This document shows, piece by piece, positions 33,122 through 42,062 of a DNA stretch of 42,062 bases. Every line of letters begins with the position of its first letter. The first letter of the stretch is position 1. Made by a program: the position numbers and the translations under genes. Source of the stretch: Ruminococcus sp. (lineage in GTDB: Bacteria > Bacillota > Clostridia > Oscillospirales > Ruminococcaceae); assembly GCA_017463375.1 (NCBI GenBank), contig JAFTPG010000039.1:1-42062 (forward strand), in the 5' to 3' direction. The notes beneath the pieces are model-generated. The model ran no database searches and was not told the origin of the DNA. It saw only the letters and a list, made by a program, of their open reading frames with translations.

Positions 33122-33150
33122 ATTATAGCATTTCTGAAAAATATTGTCAA
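33122..33150 (-). promoter_or_regulatory. Promoter of the thi operon
   Basis: Minus strand: TTGACA (complement of 33145-33150), 17 bases, TATAAT (complement of 33122-33127), just upstream of the aptamer. Confidence 0.85.
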
Positions 33151-33195
33151 GAATTTTTTTGCTGTATTTCATGACGGCAAGCTGCAGTTCTGACA

Positions 33196-34872
33196 TTATT
33201 CAAGATATGACTCAGGAAGCTCTGTAAGAAGCTGAGCTACTTTCTTCTGAACTGAAAGAGCGTCCATATTGCTCACACCATCACCGCTCTGATAAACGTC
33301 AGCACAAATAAGCTCGTTCTCATCAAGAGGATATTTTTCCTTATTTGTAACGTGAGTCATGATTTTTACTGCATCGGATATTTCTACTCCCCCGCTGAGA
33401 TTAGCGTCGCCGTACAGAATAGTCTCTTCACCTGAAACTGAAGCTGTTGTGTCAGAAGCTTCAGGAGCTGCTGTGCCGGAATAGTAATCGGAAAGTGAAA
33501 TGCCGTTTCCGCTCTGACCAAGCGGAATAGTGTGGTCAAGACTGATAAACTTGCCGTTTTCGTCCTGCCAGAGAGCTTCTTCAACAAGTGCGTACTTCTC
33601 TTCATCCCACTTACCGAAATTATCATAGACAAGACCGCCTGTATCACTGGAATTCTCATTGAAGCACCAGAATGTGTGATGTATGCGGTTTTCGATCATA
33701 TAGTCACGCAGTAAAAGAAACCAGCGCTTATTCTTGCCGTCAGTATCGCTTGCTTCATCAATTTTTCCGCCCCATTCTCCGATAAGCAGCGGAGCAATCT
33801 TCTCCTCGCCGATGAATGCCCATGAATCATACCAGTAATCGTCAAGCAACGTCTGGGTTGTGAAGTCCTTTTCAAACCATTCCTGCTTATAAACAAGCGG
33901 ACCGTAGTCGTGCGGCGAATATACAAGCTGATCCTGATGTTCGCCAAGGTCTATAGGATAATCCCTGACGCCGCGGAAATTACCGCCCCACCAGGCTCCA
34001 TGATAGAAGTAGGTCATAGTAGACCAGTCAAGGTACGGTGAACTCCAGTCGTAGCCTTCCTCAAACTTAGGGTAGACCTCTATTCCCTCTACCATTATCA
34101 GCAGATTAGGATTCTTTTCAAGAACAGCAGCGGCAGCAGTCTCAGCAGCATATTTCCAGTTAGTCGGGTCGGTGGTATCATCCCACTTAGCCATCTGGGA
34201 CGGAACATCTGCCTTGCCGTGAGGTTCGTTTTTGAGATCAATAGCGAGAATGGTATCATCATCCTTATAGTAGTCGGCAAACCAGGCAAGAGCCTCGATC
34301 CAGTCCTCTGTACTGAATTCGTCGTTGTACCAAAGACTTACGTTGTGTCCTGCTGAGTCGGTTGAAGCACTATGAATATCCATCATTATCTTGATTCCGT
34401 TTTCGCGGCACCACTCAACAGCTTTATTCCAGATATCAAAGCTGTACATGATAGTACCGCCCTTAATACCCTCAACAGTCAGCTCGGGATTTTCCCATTC
34501 GTTAACCTTTGGAGTAGCCGGATCCGGATCACCGTTTTTCCACTGGAGAAGAATTTCAGTTGACATAGGTACTCTGAGAAGATTAAATCCATGATCGGCG
34601 ATCTGATTGAGCATACTGTGCATATTCTGCGACCAGACGCCGTCAAAAACCTGACTTCCGACATTGTATCCGAACCAGTTGCAGCCCGTAAGCCATACGG
34701 GATTGCCGTACATATCAACGATCTCAGCATTTTCGTTTACATGAAGCCAGTCATCGTGATATTCGTCGGGAGCAGACGTTGCAGCCGTACCGGAGGAGTA
34801 GCTCCCGGCAGAGCCTATAAGCATCATTGACGATGACAGAATGACAGCAGAAATTTTCTTTAATATTGCCAT
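33196..34872 (-). CDS. GH5 endoglucanase-type enzyme with C-terminal dockerin
   Basis: A 558-residue secreted glycanase. It has a signal peptide (1-31) and a GH5 (beta/alpha)8 barrel (about 40-450): WLTGCNWFGYN, FNLLRVPMS, GIKIMMDIHS, acid/base Glu in IDLKNEPHG, VYSPHDYGP and nucleophile Glu in LLIGEWGG. A Thr/Ser/Ala linker follows (about 468-485), then a dockerin module (about 488-550) with two calcium-loop repeats, GDANLSGGVEISDAVKIM and ADVYQSGDGVSNMDALSV. Dockerins plug enzymes into cohesins of a cellulosome, so the organism probably assembles one. The barrel suggests cellulose or another beta-glucan as substrate. It is a single-gene unit with its own promoter, and GGAG precedes the ATG. 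Confidence 0.93.
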   Translation of the reverse strand: MAILKKISAVILSSSMMLIGSAGSYSSGTAATSAPDEYHDDWLHVNENAEIVDMYGNPVWLTGCNWFGYNVGSQVFDGVWSQNMHSMLNQIADHGFNLLRVPMSTEILLQWKNGDPDPATPKVNEWENPELTVEGIKGGTIMYSFDIWNKAVEWCRENGIKIMMDIHSASTDSAGHNVSLWYNDEFSTEDWIEALAWFADYYKDDDTILAIDLKNEPHGKADVPSQMAKWDDTTDPTNWKYAAETAAAAVLEKNPNLLIMVEGIEVYPKFEEGYDWSSPYLDWSTMTYFYHGAWWGGNFRGVRDYPIDLGEHQDQLVYSPHDYGPLVYKQEWFEKDFTTQTLLDDYWYDSWAFIGEEKIAPLLIGEWGGKIDEASDTDGKNKRWFLLLRDYMIENRIHHTFWCFNENSSDTGGLVYDNFGKWDEEKYALVEEALWQDENGKFISLDHTIPLGQSGNGISLSDYYSGTAAPEASDTTASVSGEETILYGDANLSGGVEISDAVKIMTHVTNKEKYPLDENELICADVYQSGDGVSNMDALSVQKKVAQLLTELPESYLE

Positions 34873-34908
34873 TGCAGATATCTCCTTAAATTAAAATATG
34901 ATAATATA

Positions 34909-34937
34909 ATTTTATCATAGAAGGATAATAATGTCAA
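34909..34937 (-). promoter_or_regulatory. Promoter of the GH5 gene
   Basis: Minus strand: TTGACA (complement of 34932-34937), 17 bases, TAAAAT (complement of 34909-34914). Nothing else is evident between here and the alaS promoter at 35060. Confidence 0.65.
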
Positions 34938-35059
34938 TATAGACAAAGGTACATCAGACTGTGTTCATAAAACCTTATGCATGGGTATCTGCTGACAGTA
35001 TCTTCCTCAAGGCAGAATGAAATTTATTGTGTCGTGCAGAAATAATTTCGTCATTGTGC

Positions 35060-35087
35060 TTGACATTTCCTTAAAATTTGATATAAT
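35060..35087 (+). promoter_or_regulatory. Promoter of the alaS operon
   Basis: TTGACA (35060-35065), 16 bases, TATAAT (35082-35087). Confidence 0.8.
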
Positions 35088-35094
35088 ATAATTT

Positions 35095-35316
35095 GGATAA
35101 TGACGGGAATGACTGCCGGCAGTACTGTTCAGAGAAAAAGCGGACGGTGCAAGCTTTTCTGTACGCAGCAGGTGCTACCCCTGAATCTCTTCGGGAAACC
35201 GGAGCGTATTTCTGCGTTAAGGATATTGAGAAAAGTTCGGCAATCATGCTGTTCTTTTGAATTTGGGTGGTACCACGAGAGCCTTCGTCCCATTTTGGCG
35301 GCGGGGCTTTTTCTGT
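35095..35316 (+). promoter_or_regulatory. T-box leader with terminator, tRNA-Ala responsive
   Basis: The T-box sequence TGGGTGGTACCACG ends at 35277, with TGGT (35268-35271) matching the ACCA end of tRNA-Ala. Stem I and the linker lie upstream (35095-35250). A terminator (35278-35313, AGCC...GGCT and T run) follows, mutually exclusive with the antiterminator that holds the T-box. A GCT at 35174-35176 could be the specifier triplet, but I could not fix the stem I fold. Uncharged tRNA-Ala would raise alaS expression. Confidence 0.92.
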
Positions 35317-35359
35317 TGTACTTAAAGTTGATTTTTTATTAAAAGGAGATAAATTATTT

Positions 35360-37990
35360 ATGCAGTGGACTGGCTTAAACGAACTTCGTGAAAAGTATCT
35401 TTCATTCTTTGAGAGCAAAAACCATACAAGAATGGCAAGCGCTTCTCTTGTTCCTCAGGGAGACAAGAGCCTGCTTCTTATCAATTCTGGTATGGCGCCG
35501 CTCAAGAAGTACTTCCTCGGACAGGCTGTACCTCCGAATCAGAGAGTAACTACCTGCCAGAAATGTATCAGAACTCCCGATATCGAGAGCGTGGGCAAAA
35601 CTGCTCGTCACGGCACATATTTTGAAATGCTCGGAAACTTCTCGTTCGGCGACTACTTCAAGCCCGAGGCTATCGCATGGGCTTGGGAATTCCTTACAGA
35701 GACTCTTGCGATCCCTGCCGACAGACTCTGGATCACTGTTTTCGAGAGCGATGACGAGGCAGAGAAAATCTGGATGGAAAATGTGGGAATCCCCAAAGAG
35801 CGAATCATCCGTCTCGGTAAAAAGGATAACTTCTGGGAGCACGGCTCAGGTCCCTGCGGTCCTTGTTCGGAGATTCACTTCGACAGAGGTGAAAGCTACG
35901 GTCATTTCGAGAGCTTCGAGCAGGCAAGTGACTGTGACCGTATAATCGAAATCTGGAACCTCGTATTCAGCCAGTTTGACAGCGACGGAAACGGCACATA
36001 TACTGAGATGGAAACAAAGAACATCGACACAGGTATGGGTCTCGAGAGACTTGCATGCGTAATGCAGGGTGTGGACAATATCTTCGAGGTTGATACTGTT
36101 CAGAATATCATGAAGCACATCTCAAGAATTGCAGGCGTAAACTACAAGACAAATCCCAAGACAGACGTTTCGCTCAGAGTTATTACCGACCACATCAGAA
36201 GTACTACTTTCATGGTAGGCGACGGAATTATGCCGTCAAATGAGGGCAGAGGCTATGTTCTCAGACGTCTCCTCAGACGTGCAGCTCGTCACGGCAGACT
36301 TTTAGGAATTGAGAAGCCGTTCCTCTGCGAGGTATGCGAAACTGTTATCAATGAGAACGCTTCTGCTTATCCCGAGCTTGCCGAAAAGAGAGATTACATC
36401 AAGAAGATCATCGGCGTCGAGGAAGAGGCTTTCGCCAAGACAATCGACAAAGGCTCAGAGCTTCTTGCACAGTTCACAGAAAAGCTCGCTGCCGAGAACA
36501 AGACTGTTCTCTCAGGCGACGACGCATTCAAGCTCTCCGACACATACGGCTTCCCTATCGACCTTACAGAGGAAATCTGCGCTGAAAAGGGTCTTACTGT
36601 TGACAGAGATCGCTTCACTGAGCTTGCCAAGGAGCAGCGTGCACGAGCTAAGGCTGACCATGCGGCAAAGGCTGGTTCATCATGGGCTGACAACAGCATA
36701 AAGATCGAAGCTTCAAAGACTGTTTTCACAGGCTATACTGATTTTACTGCCGATGATGCAGAGATTCTCGCAATCTACAAGGACGGCAAGGAAATCGACA
36801 TCGCTGCAGAGGGCGAGGATGTTGTAATTGTTCTCGACAGAACACCTTTCTATGCTGAAAGCGGCGGACAGGTGGGTGACACAGGCTCGATTGTATGCGG
36901 TGAGAATATTGCTTCCGTGTTGGATACGATCAAATCCGAGGGTCATTATCTCCATATTGCCGAAATCACTCAGGGCAGCATTTCCAAGGGCGACAAGGTT
37001 GCTGCTGAAATTGACAAGAACCGCAGAATGGCAATCATGAGAAATCATACAACAGCTCATCTCCTCCAGAGTGCGCTCAGAACGGTTCTCGGCGAGCATG
37101 TTCATCAGGCAGGTCAGCTCGTAAACGACAAGTACTGCCGTTTCGACTTCAACCACTTCAGCGCAATGACCGAAGAGGAAATCGCTAAGGTTGAAGAGCT
37201 TGTAAATGCTGAAATCATGAACGCTTATGAGGTAACTATGCAGGAAATGCCTATCGAGGAGGCTAGAAAGCTCGGAGCTATGGCTCTGTTCGGCGAGAAG
37301 TACGGTGATACGGTTAGAGTTGTTACAGCTCATGCCTCTATCGAGTTCTGCGGCGGTACACATATTTCAAATACATCACAGATCGGTCTGTTCAAGATAG
37401 TTTCCGAAAGCTCAGTTGCTGCCGGAGTAAGAAGAATCGAGGCAGTTACAGGTCTCGGAGTAATCGGTCTTGTAAACGAGTACAAGAGCGTTATCACTAA
37501 ATCTGCAAAGGCTCTCAAGCTCGCAAACACTGCGGAGCTTCCCGAGAAATGTGCTGCTCTGCTCGCTGAGTCCAAGGAAAAGGACAAGAAGCTCGAAAGC
37601 CTCAACCAGCAGATTGCAAACGCACAGGTTGCGGCAATCTTCGACGGTGCAGAAGAGGTTAACGGTGTTAAGATCGTTTCCGCAATGATGACAGGTGCAA
37701 CTCCCGATATGCTCCGCAAGCTCGGCGACAGCGTTAAGGATAAGCAGGAAGATATTATTGCTCTCTTTGCGGGTGTAAGCGACGATAAGGGTACTTTCTA
37801 CTGCGTATGTACTGCCGGAGCTGTGAAGAAGGGCGCAAATGCAGGCAAAATCGTACAGAGAGTTGCAGCATTCACAGGCGGCAAGGGCGGCGGACGTCCT
37901 GACGGCGCTATGGCTGGCGTTGGCAAGACATATATGGTTGATGAAGCAATAATGAACTTCAAGGCAATTGCAAAAGAATTTATTTCATAA
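35360..37990 (+). CDS. alaS: Alanyl-tRNA synthetase
   Basis: An 876-residue class II synthetase of normal length that charges tRNA-Ala and clears mischarged Ser and Gly. The order is: catalytic core (SLLLINSGMAPLKKYFLG; CQKCIRTPDIESVGKTARH; FFEMLGNFSFGDYF-type motif 2), tRNA-recognition helices with GRGYVLRRLLRRAARHGR, the editing domain with HTTAHLLQSAL and FCGGTHISNTSQIG (zinc His/Cys set), and the C-terminal DHHA1 part with GGKGGGRPDGAMAGVG. The frame runs back to 35267, but those 31 codons lie in the T-box; ATG 35360 follows AGGAG (35344-35348). Operon with the HIT, phosphoribosyltransferase, comEC and holA genes is likely. Confidence 0.97.
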   Translation: MQWTGLNELREKYLSFFESKNHTRMASASLVPQGDKSLLLINSGMAPLKKYFLGQAVPPNQRVTTCQKCIRTPDIESVGKTARHGTYFEMLGNFSFGDYFKPEAIAWAWEFLTETLAIPADRLWITVFESDDEAEKIWMENVGIPKERIIRLGKKDNFWEHGSGPCGPCSEIHFDRGESYGHFESFEQASDCDRIIEIWNLVFSQFDSDGNGTYTEMETKNIDTGMGLERLACVMQGVDNIFEVDTVQNIMKHISRIAGVNYKTNPKTDVSLRVITDHIRSTTFMVGDGIMPSNEGRGYVLRRLLRRAARHGRLLGIEKPFLCEVCETVINENASAYPELAEKRDYIKKIIGVEEEAFAKTIDKGSELLAQFTEKLAAENKTVLSGDDAFKLSDTYGFPIDLTEEICAEKGLTVDRDRFTELAKEQRARAKADHAAKAGSSWADNSIKIEASKTVFTGYTDFTADDAEILAIYKDGKEIDIAAEGEDVVIVLDRTPFYAESGGQVGDTGSIVCGENIASVLDTIKSEGHYLHIAEITQGSISKGDKVAAEIDKNRRMAIMRNHTTAHLLQSALRTVLGEHVHQAGQLVNDKYCRFDFNHFSAMTEEEIAKVEELVNAEIMNAYEVTMQEMPIEEARKLGAMALFGEKYGDTVRVVTAHASIEFCGGTHISNTSQIGLFKIVSESSVAAGVRRIEAVTGLGVIGLVNEYKSVITKSAKALKLANTAELPEKCAALLAESKEKDKKLESLNQQIANAQVAAIFDGAEEVNGVKIVSAMMTGATPDMLRKLGDSVKDKQEDIIALFAGVSDDKGTFYCVCTAGAVKKGANAGKIVQRVAAFTGGKGGGRPDGAMAGVGKTYMVDEAIMNFKAIAKEFIS

Positions 37991-38005
37991 GGAGGAAAAC
38001 TGAAA

Positions 38006-38362
38006 ATGGATTGTTTATTCTGTAAAATTGCAGCAGGAGAAATCCCCAGCACTAAGATTTATGAGGACGAGTACGTTTACTGCTTCAAGGACATCGCTCC
38101 GATAGCTCCGATTCATTACCTTATAATTCCTAAGACTCATATCAGCGGAGCCTCTGAAATCACCTCAGAGAACTCCGGACTTGTTGCAAAGGTTTTCGAG
38201 GCGGCTGCTAAAATTGCCGAATCTGAGGGAATTGAAAACGGATTCAGAATCATCACAAACTGCGGAGAGGACGCAGGTCAGACTGTGCATCATCTCCACT
38301 TCCACCTGCTTGCAGGCGTAAAGATGGGCTGGGGCAAGGACGCTGTGTGTCCTGTAGAATAA
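38006..38362 (+). CDS. HIT family hydrolase (HinT-like)
   Basis: A 118-residue histidine-triad protein. MDCLFCKIAAGEIPSTKIYE is the zinc-associated start of HinT proteins. VHHLHFHLLAG near the end carries the HxHxH active site. Family members hydrolyse purine nucleoside phosphoramidates and aminoacyl-AMP. The latter activity suits the position right after alaS, since mis-released Ala-AMP could be a substrate; that link is inference. GGAGG lies 10 bases before the ATG. Confidence 0.92.
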   Translation: MDCLFCKIAAGEIPSTKIYEDEYVYCFKDIAPIAPIHYLIIPKTHISGASEITSENSGLVAKVFEAAAKIAESEGIENGFRIITNCGEDAGQTVHHLHFHLLAGVKMGWGKDAVCPVE

Positions 38363-38372
38363 GGAGTGCGCT

Positions 38373-38912
38373 ATGAGCAATACTTATAAACTGGAGGTAG
38401 CGGGGCTGGTAAGAGAGCTTCCGCTGTGTCCTCTGAACGATAAAATTGATATCGCTGCTTTTGTCATGTTTTCGGACGTGGAGCTTACTGTTGCGTGTGC
38501 ACAGGAGCTTATTAAGAAGTGTCCTGAGTGCGACGTTATTCTCACTGCTGAGTCTAAGGGAATTCCGCTCGCCTACGAAATGTCAAGACAGCTTGGAATC
38601 CCCTATGTTGTGGCAAGAAAGTCTGTGAAGCTGTATATGACCGACCCTGTTTCGGTTACGGTAAAGTCGATTACAACAGCCGCAGAGCAGACGCTGTATC
38701 TCTCTCAGGAAAAGGCTGAGATGATTAAGGGAAAGAAAGTCCTTGTCGTTGACGACGTAATCAGCACGGGCGAGTCGCTTAAAGCTCTTGAGGAGCTTAT
38801 TGCAAGAGCCGGCGGCATAGTTTCATGCAAGGCGGCAGTTCTCGCAGAAGGAGACGCTGCGGACAGAGACGACATCGTATATCTGGAAAAGCTTCCGCTT
38901 TTCTTTAAATAG
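38373..38912 (+). CDS. Purine phosphoribosyltransferase, Apt/Xpt-like
   Basis: A 179-residue type I phosphoribosyltransferase. The PRPP-binding loop VLVVDDVISTGESLKALEEL is at about 123-142, and the substrate-side motif VILTAESKGIPLAYEMS at about 55-71 with PYVVARKSVKLYM after it resembles adenine phosphoribosyltransferases. It probably salvages a purine base from PRPP. The exact base (adenine versus xanthine or an orotate-like use) is not settled by the sequence. The gene lies 10 bases from the HIT gene and 10 bases from comEC. Confidence 0.8.
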   Translation: MSNTYKLEVAGLVRELPLCPLNDKIDIAAFVMFSDVELTVACAQELIKKCPECDVILTAESKGIPLAYEMSRQLGIPYVVARKSVKLYMTDPVSVTVKSITTAAEQTLYLSQEKAEMIKGKKVLVVDDVISTGESLKALEELIARAGGIVSCKAAVLAEGDAADRDDIVYLEKLPLFFK

Positions 38913-38922
38913 GAACAATAAT

Positions 38923-41013
38923 ATGAAGCGAAAAATGATTGGTGCGGCAGCAGCATATATGTCGGGATTGTTTTTCGCTTCCTTTTTTACAGAGGGAAGC
39001 GATTTACTGCTGCTTGCAGGACTGCTTCCCGTACTTTTTATGATCGGAAGGATGATGAAGCTCCCGTCAAAAGATTCTCTGCTTATTACTCTTTTCTTTG
39101 CATTTTCGAGCTGTTCGGGGATGCTGTATACGCATTTGGAATATGATAAAATTACCGCTTACAGCGAAACAGCCGGCAGCTTCAGCGGAGAGATTACCGA
39201 CGTAAAGTTTTATGACGCAGAAAAAGCTCTCTACACTCTTGACGGCAGAATAAACGGAACTCAGAAAGCAAGGATAGTTTTCTTCGAGAATGCCTACGAT
39301 GTTCAGAAGGGCGACATAATTACTCTGGAAAGCTGCGAGTTCAGAATTCCTGAATCGACATATCTTTTCGATTCGGAGCGTTATTACAAATCGAAAAATA
39401 TATTTCTGATGGCGGAGAATACCGTCATTTCAGAGATCAGACATACAGATTCCCATAAGCTCGAACGCATGATAAGTGAATATCGTGAGAGGATAGTTTC
39501 CGAATTCAGCAGGAAAATGGGAACAAATCATGGCAGCTTTCTTTCAAGCATCGTTTTCGGCGAAACCTCCGGACTCGATGAAAATGAGGAAACCCTGATG
39601 TACCGCTGCGGAATCGGACATATTATGGCGGTCTCCGGACTTCATGTCTCTATTGTAGCGGCATTGCTGATGTTTCTGCTCAACAGACTCAGAATCGGCA
39701 AATACGTCTCTTTTTTGCTTTTGAATGTATTTCTGATGCTGATGATAATTATGGTGGAATCCCCTGTTTCGGCGATAAGAGCTGCGATAATGCTTGATTT
39801 TATGTATTCGGCACGTCTTTTCCGACGGCAGAATGACACTCTGAACTCACTTTCGGCAGCAGTACTGCTGATATGTCTAAGCAATCCGTATGTTATATAC
39901 GACAGCGGATTCCTGCTGTCAATTTCAGGAACCTTCGGAATAGGAGTTTTTGCTCCGTACATGACGCAGAATATGAGCACCGATAATCTATGGAGGAAAT
40001 TCTTTAAAAATGTTACAGCCATGTTCTGTACATCTCTTGTTGTAATGCCGTTCAGCATATACTTCTTTGAGGAAACGTCACTGATTTCTCCGGTAATGAA
40101 TGTACTGATTATTCCTCTGACGGTAATCGCTATGGTGCTGGGAATGATTTATGTTCTCACCGGCGGACTGATATCGCTTCTTACTCCGGCAGGACTGCTG
40201 ATTGAGATCGTTCTCTTAGTTACGGACAAGCTCGGAAGATTAAGCTTCACTCATTTTGCATGCGGAAACACCGCTTTGTTCCGGATATCAGTTTTATGCG
40301 CTGTCTCGGTTATATTTATTGCATTTCTTTTCAAAAGCAGAAAATATACTGCAATCATGATTGCAGGAGTTCTTGCAATCTTTGTTATCTGTTCATCGGT
40401 CTCTAACGATACTGCAAGGGATCAGTTCAAAATAGCTGTGCTCGGAAGCGGCACAAATGCCACAGCTGTGATTTCCTATAAAGGACGAACCGATGTAATT
40501 GATCTGAGCGGACATTATAAATCCCCGAGATATGTACGGAGATACCTTGCACTGAACGGTATATCGGAAATCCAGACTCTCAGTCTCACGGCTGATATTT
40601 ATTCGCAGTACTCGTCTTACAGAAGCGCTCTGGCGCTTGTCGATATAGAAAACAAATTTTCATCCAAAACACTTTGTCTTCCGGATGGCTTTGAAAATGA
40701 TACGGTCAGCTTTGAGAACAGTACTCTGAAAATGGTGAACAATAAGTATTCCATAAGCTTAGGTGGCGGAGTTCTCCGGGTTGACTACGGAAATCAGTGC
40801 GTTTCAATTCTTCACACTAATTCCGAAGTGCCTGAGGATACTGACTTTGCTGTACGCTATGGAAATATCACAAAGGAAACCGTGCTCCACCCTGACGGCA
40901 GAACTATTTATCTGGATGAGGTTGATGAGATATTTTATCCGTATTCCGATATGAATAATTTTGAATTGATACTTTCGCCCAGCAGCGGTGAAATCAGAAT
41001 AAGGAGGCTGTAA
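38923..41013 (+). CDS. comEC: ComEC/Rec2 family DNA uptake channel
   Basis: A 696-residue protein. It has N-terminal helices, an OB-like extracytoplasmic DUF4131 region (about 80-165), and the competence domain (about 200-480) with ERIVSEFSRKMG, the IVFGETSGLDE signature, IGHIMAVSGLHVSIVAALL, VESPVSAIRAAIMLDFMY and ISFSGTFGIG-type segments. It forms the channel for transforming DNA strands. The C-terminal 190 residues hold the position of the metallo-beta-lactamase domain (FKIAVLGSGTNATAVISYKG), but the HxHxDH metal motif is missing; the region reads LSLTADIYSQYSSY. Nuclease activity is therefore unlikely. holA starts in its stop codon. Confidence 0.9.
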   Translation: MKRKMIGAAAAYMSGLFFASFFTEGSDLLLLAGLLPVLFMIGRMMKLPSKDSLLITLFFAFSSCSGMLYTHLEYDKITAYSETAGSFSGEITDVKFYDAEKALYTLDGRINGTQKARIVFFENAYDVQKGDIITLESCEFRIPESTYLFDSERYYKSKNIFLMAENTVISEIRHTDSHKLERMISEYRERIVSEFSRKMGTNHGSFLSSIVFGETSGLDENEETLMYRCGIGHIMAVSGLHVSIVAALLMFLLNRLRIGKYVSFLLLNVFLMLMIIMVESPVSAIRAAIMLDFMYSARLFRRQNDTLNSLSAAVLLICLSNPYVIYDSGFLLSISGTFGIGVFAPYMTQNMSTDNLWRKFFKNVTAMFCTSLVVMPFSIYFFEETSLISPVMNVLIIPLTVIAMVLGMIYVLTGGLISLLTPAGLLIEIVLLVTDKLGRLSFTHFACGNTALFRISVLCAVSVIFIAFLFKSRKYTAIMIAGVLAIFVICSSVSNDTARDQFKIAVLGSGTNATAVISYKGRTDVIDLSGHYKSPRYVRRYLALNGISEIQTLSLTADIYSQYSSYRSALALVDIENKFSSKTLCLPDGFENDTVSFENSTLKMVNNKYSISLGGGVLRVDYGNQCVSILHTNSEVPEDTDFAVRYGNITKETVLHPDGRTIYLDEVDEIFYPYSDMNNFELILSPSSGEIRIRRL

Positions 41014-42053
41014 TGGCTCTGACAGATGCAAAAGCAATAACGGCTCAGCTGAAAAAAGGCGAGCTGCAAAATTTATACTATATTTATGGGCAAAACGTAA
41101 GCGGAGTCGAGCTTCTTACGAAATCAATAATCAGAACGGCTGTCGGAGACAATGAAGAATTTGCCCTTAACAAGCTGAGCGGCAAGGAGCTGAATGTCTC
41201 GGATTTTCGTGATATGACGGAAATGATGCCAATGATGTCTGAGTACAACTGCATTCTTGTTAACGATTACAACTGCGACGAGCAGCGTGAAGAGACTACA
41301 AAACAGCTTATTGAAGCTCTGAAGGAGATACCTCCGCAGACTGTCGTAATCTTCAACGTAACCGGCTTCGATATCAAGAACGGCAGGAAAACGATTACAG
41401 GCAAAAACAAAAAGCTTGTTGACTTTGTCACGAAAAACGGAATTGTATGCGAGCAAGGCATCAGAACTCCGGCTCAGCTTGCAAAGGAGATCGCTGCCAA
41501 GGTTTCAGCAAGAGGCGGAATGATCTCTATAGCAAATGCTCAGGAACTGGCGTCGATGTGCCTGTCCGATACTCTGATGATCAACAATGAGATCGACAAG
41601 CTATGTGCATACGCAGACGGACGTGAGATTACAAGTGCGATGCTTCATGAGCTTGTTCCTCAGCAGAGCGACATAACTGTGTATAATCTTTCTGCGGCAG
41701 TATGTGCGTTCAATAGGAAAGCCGCTTTCGACGCTCTCGACGAGCTTATGGCTCAGCGCATTAACAGAGGCATCATTCTAGGAACGATTACAAACTCTTT
41801 TCTGGAGCTATATCGTGCGGCATGTGCACGAAAGTCAGGAAAAAGTATACCCGATGTAATGAAAGATTTCGATTATAAGCGTGATTTTTCAGTGAAAAAT
41901 GCATTCCGTAACAGCTCGGGAATGTCGATAAAACGGCTCAGGGCTTGCATTGCGATTCTCAGGGATACTGCGGCGCAGCTGAACTCAACCTCGGCAGACG
42001 AAAAAATAATGCTTGAGGAAGCGTTAACAAAGATGCTTATGACTAAGAATTAG
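41013..42053 (+). CDS. holA: DNA polymerase III delta subunit
   Basis: A 346-residue clamp-loader subunit that opens the beta clamp. It has the layout of HolA: an N-terminal AAA-like domain without a Walker A (LQNLYYIYGQNVSGVELLTK), VVIFNVTGFD, the lid region (NGIVCEQGIRTPAQLAKEI), and C-terminal helical collar (DITVYNLSAAVCAFNRKAAF, RGIILGTITNSFLELYRAAC). The ATG overlaps the comEC stop by one base (TAATG). comEC-holA adjacency is common in Firmicutes, usually followed by rpsT. Confidence 0.92.
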   Translation: MALTDAKAITAQLKKGELQNLYYIYGQNVSGVELLTKSIIRTAVGDNEEFALNKLSGKELNVSDFRDMTEMMPMMSEYNCILVNDYNCDEQREETTKQLIEALKEIPPQTVVIFNVTGFDIKNGRKTITGKNKKLVDFVTKNGIVCEQGIRTPAQLAKEIAAKVSARGGMISIANAQELASMCLSDTLMINNEIDKLCAYADGREITSAMLHELVPQQSDITVYNLSAAVCAFNRKAAFDALDELMAQRINRGIILGTITNSFLELYRAACARKSGKSIPDVMKDFDYKRDFSVKNAFRNSSGMSIKRLRACIAILRDTAAQLNSTSADEKIMLEEALTKMLMTKN

Positions 42054-42062
42054 CGGAGGAGC
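42054..42062 (+). other. Ribosome binding site of the next gene, cut by the window end
   Basis: CGGAGGAGC at the very end is a strong Shine-Dalgarno sequence directly after holA; the gene it serves lies outside the window. Confidence 0.5.

Noticed and set aside
35267-35359. In-frame N-terminal extension of alaS from 35267
   Set aside because: It lies across the T-box and terminator; the ATG at 35360 has a ribosome site and begins the conserved AlaS N terminus.

Overview
The window looks like chromosomal DNA of a low-to-moderate GC, Gram-positive Clostridia member, most likely a fibre-degrading Ruminococcus of the R. flavefaciens type. The clues are a dockerin-bearing GH5 glycanase, a Cthe_2159-like carbohydrate-binding lipoprotein, a GH31 alpha-xylosidase with an AraC regulator, strong AGGAGG ribosome binding sites, sigma-A promoters of the TTGACA-N17-TATAAT type, a T-box in front of alaS, and a class A RNase P RNA. 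The species is inferred, not proven.

Left part (1-13 kb): a polyphosphate-polymerase (VTC)/DUF4956/surface-lipoprotein cluster; a 480-base gap holding a strongly folded candidate small RNA with its own promoter and terminator; a ribbon-helix-helix protein co-transcribed with clpB; a nucleoid pair (HU and a Lys/Ala-rich DUF6465 protein); a 314-base inverted-repeat element; an alpha-xylosidase with a divergent AraC regulator; and a DD-carboxypeptidase homologue that has lost its catalytic serine and lysine.

Middle (13-28.5 kb): two metallophosphoesterases, a large DUF2079 membrane protein, a decayed IS5-type element that appears to have broken a small gene, an MscS channel, a three-gene sortase operon, metY, an HD-domain protein, a VTT-domain membrane protein, a lipoprotein with cohesin-like sequence, rnpB, and maf with DUF1015.

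Right (28.5-42 kb): a thiamine operon on the minus strand (thiC, thiW, thiM, thiE, thiD). It starts with a canonical TPP riboswitch plus terminator before thiC. A second leader before thiW looks like a diverged TPP aptamer. Together the genes make the pyrimidine half de novo (ThiC, ThiD), import and phosphorylate the thiazole half (ThiW, ThiM) and join them (ThiE); no thiazole synthesis gene is present here. Then come the dockerin GH5 enzyme, T-box-alaS, and a tightly packed run of HIT protein, phosphoribosyltransferase, comEC (with a degenerate metallo-beta-lactamase tail) and holA.

The best candidates for something undescribed are the structured RNA at 3445-3691 and the TPP-like leader at 31384-31486. 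The sortase trio and the inactive DD-peptidase homologue also deserve a look. No CRISPR array, prophage, defence island or tRNA was seen.
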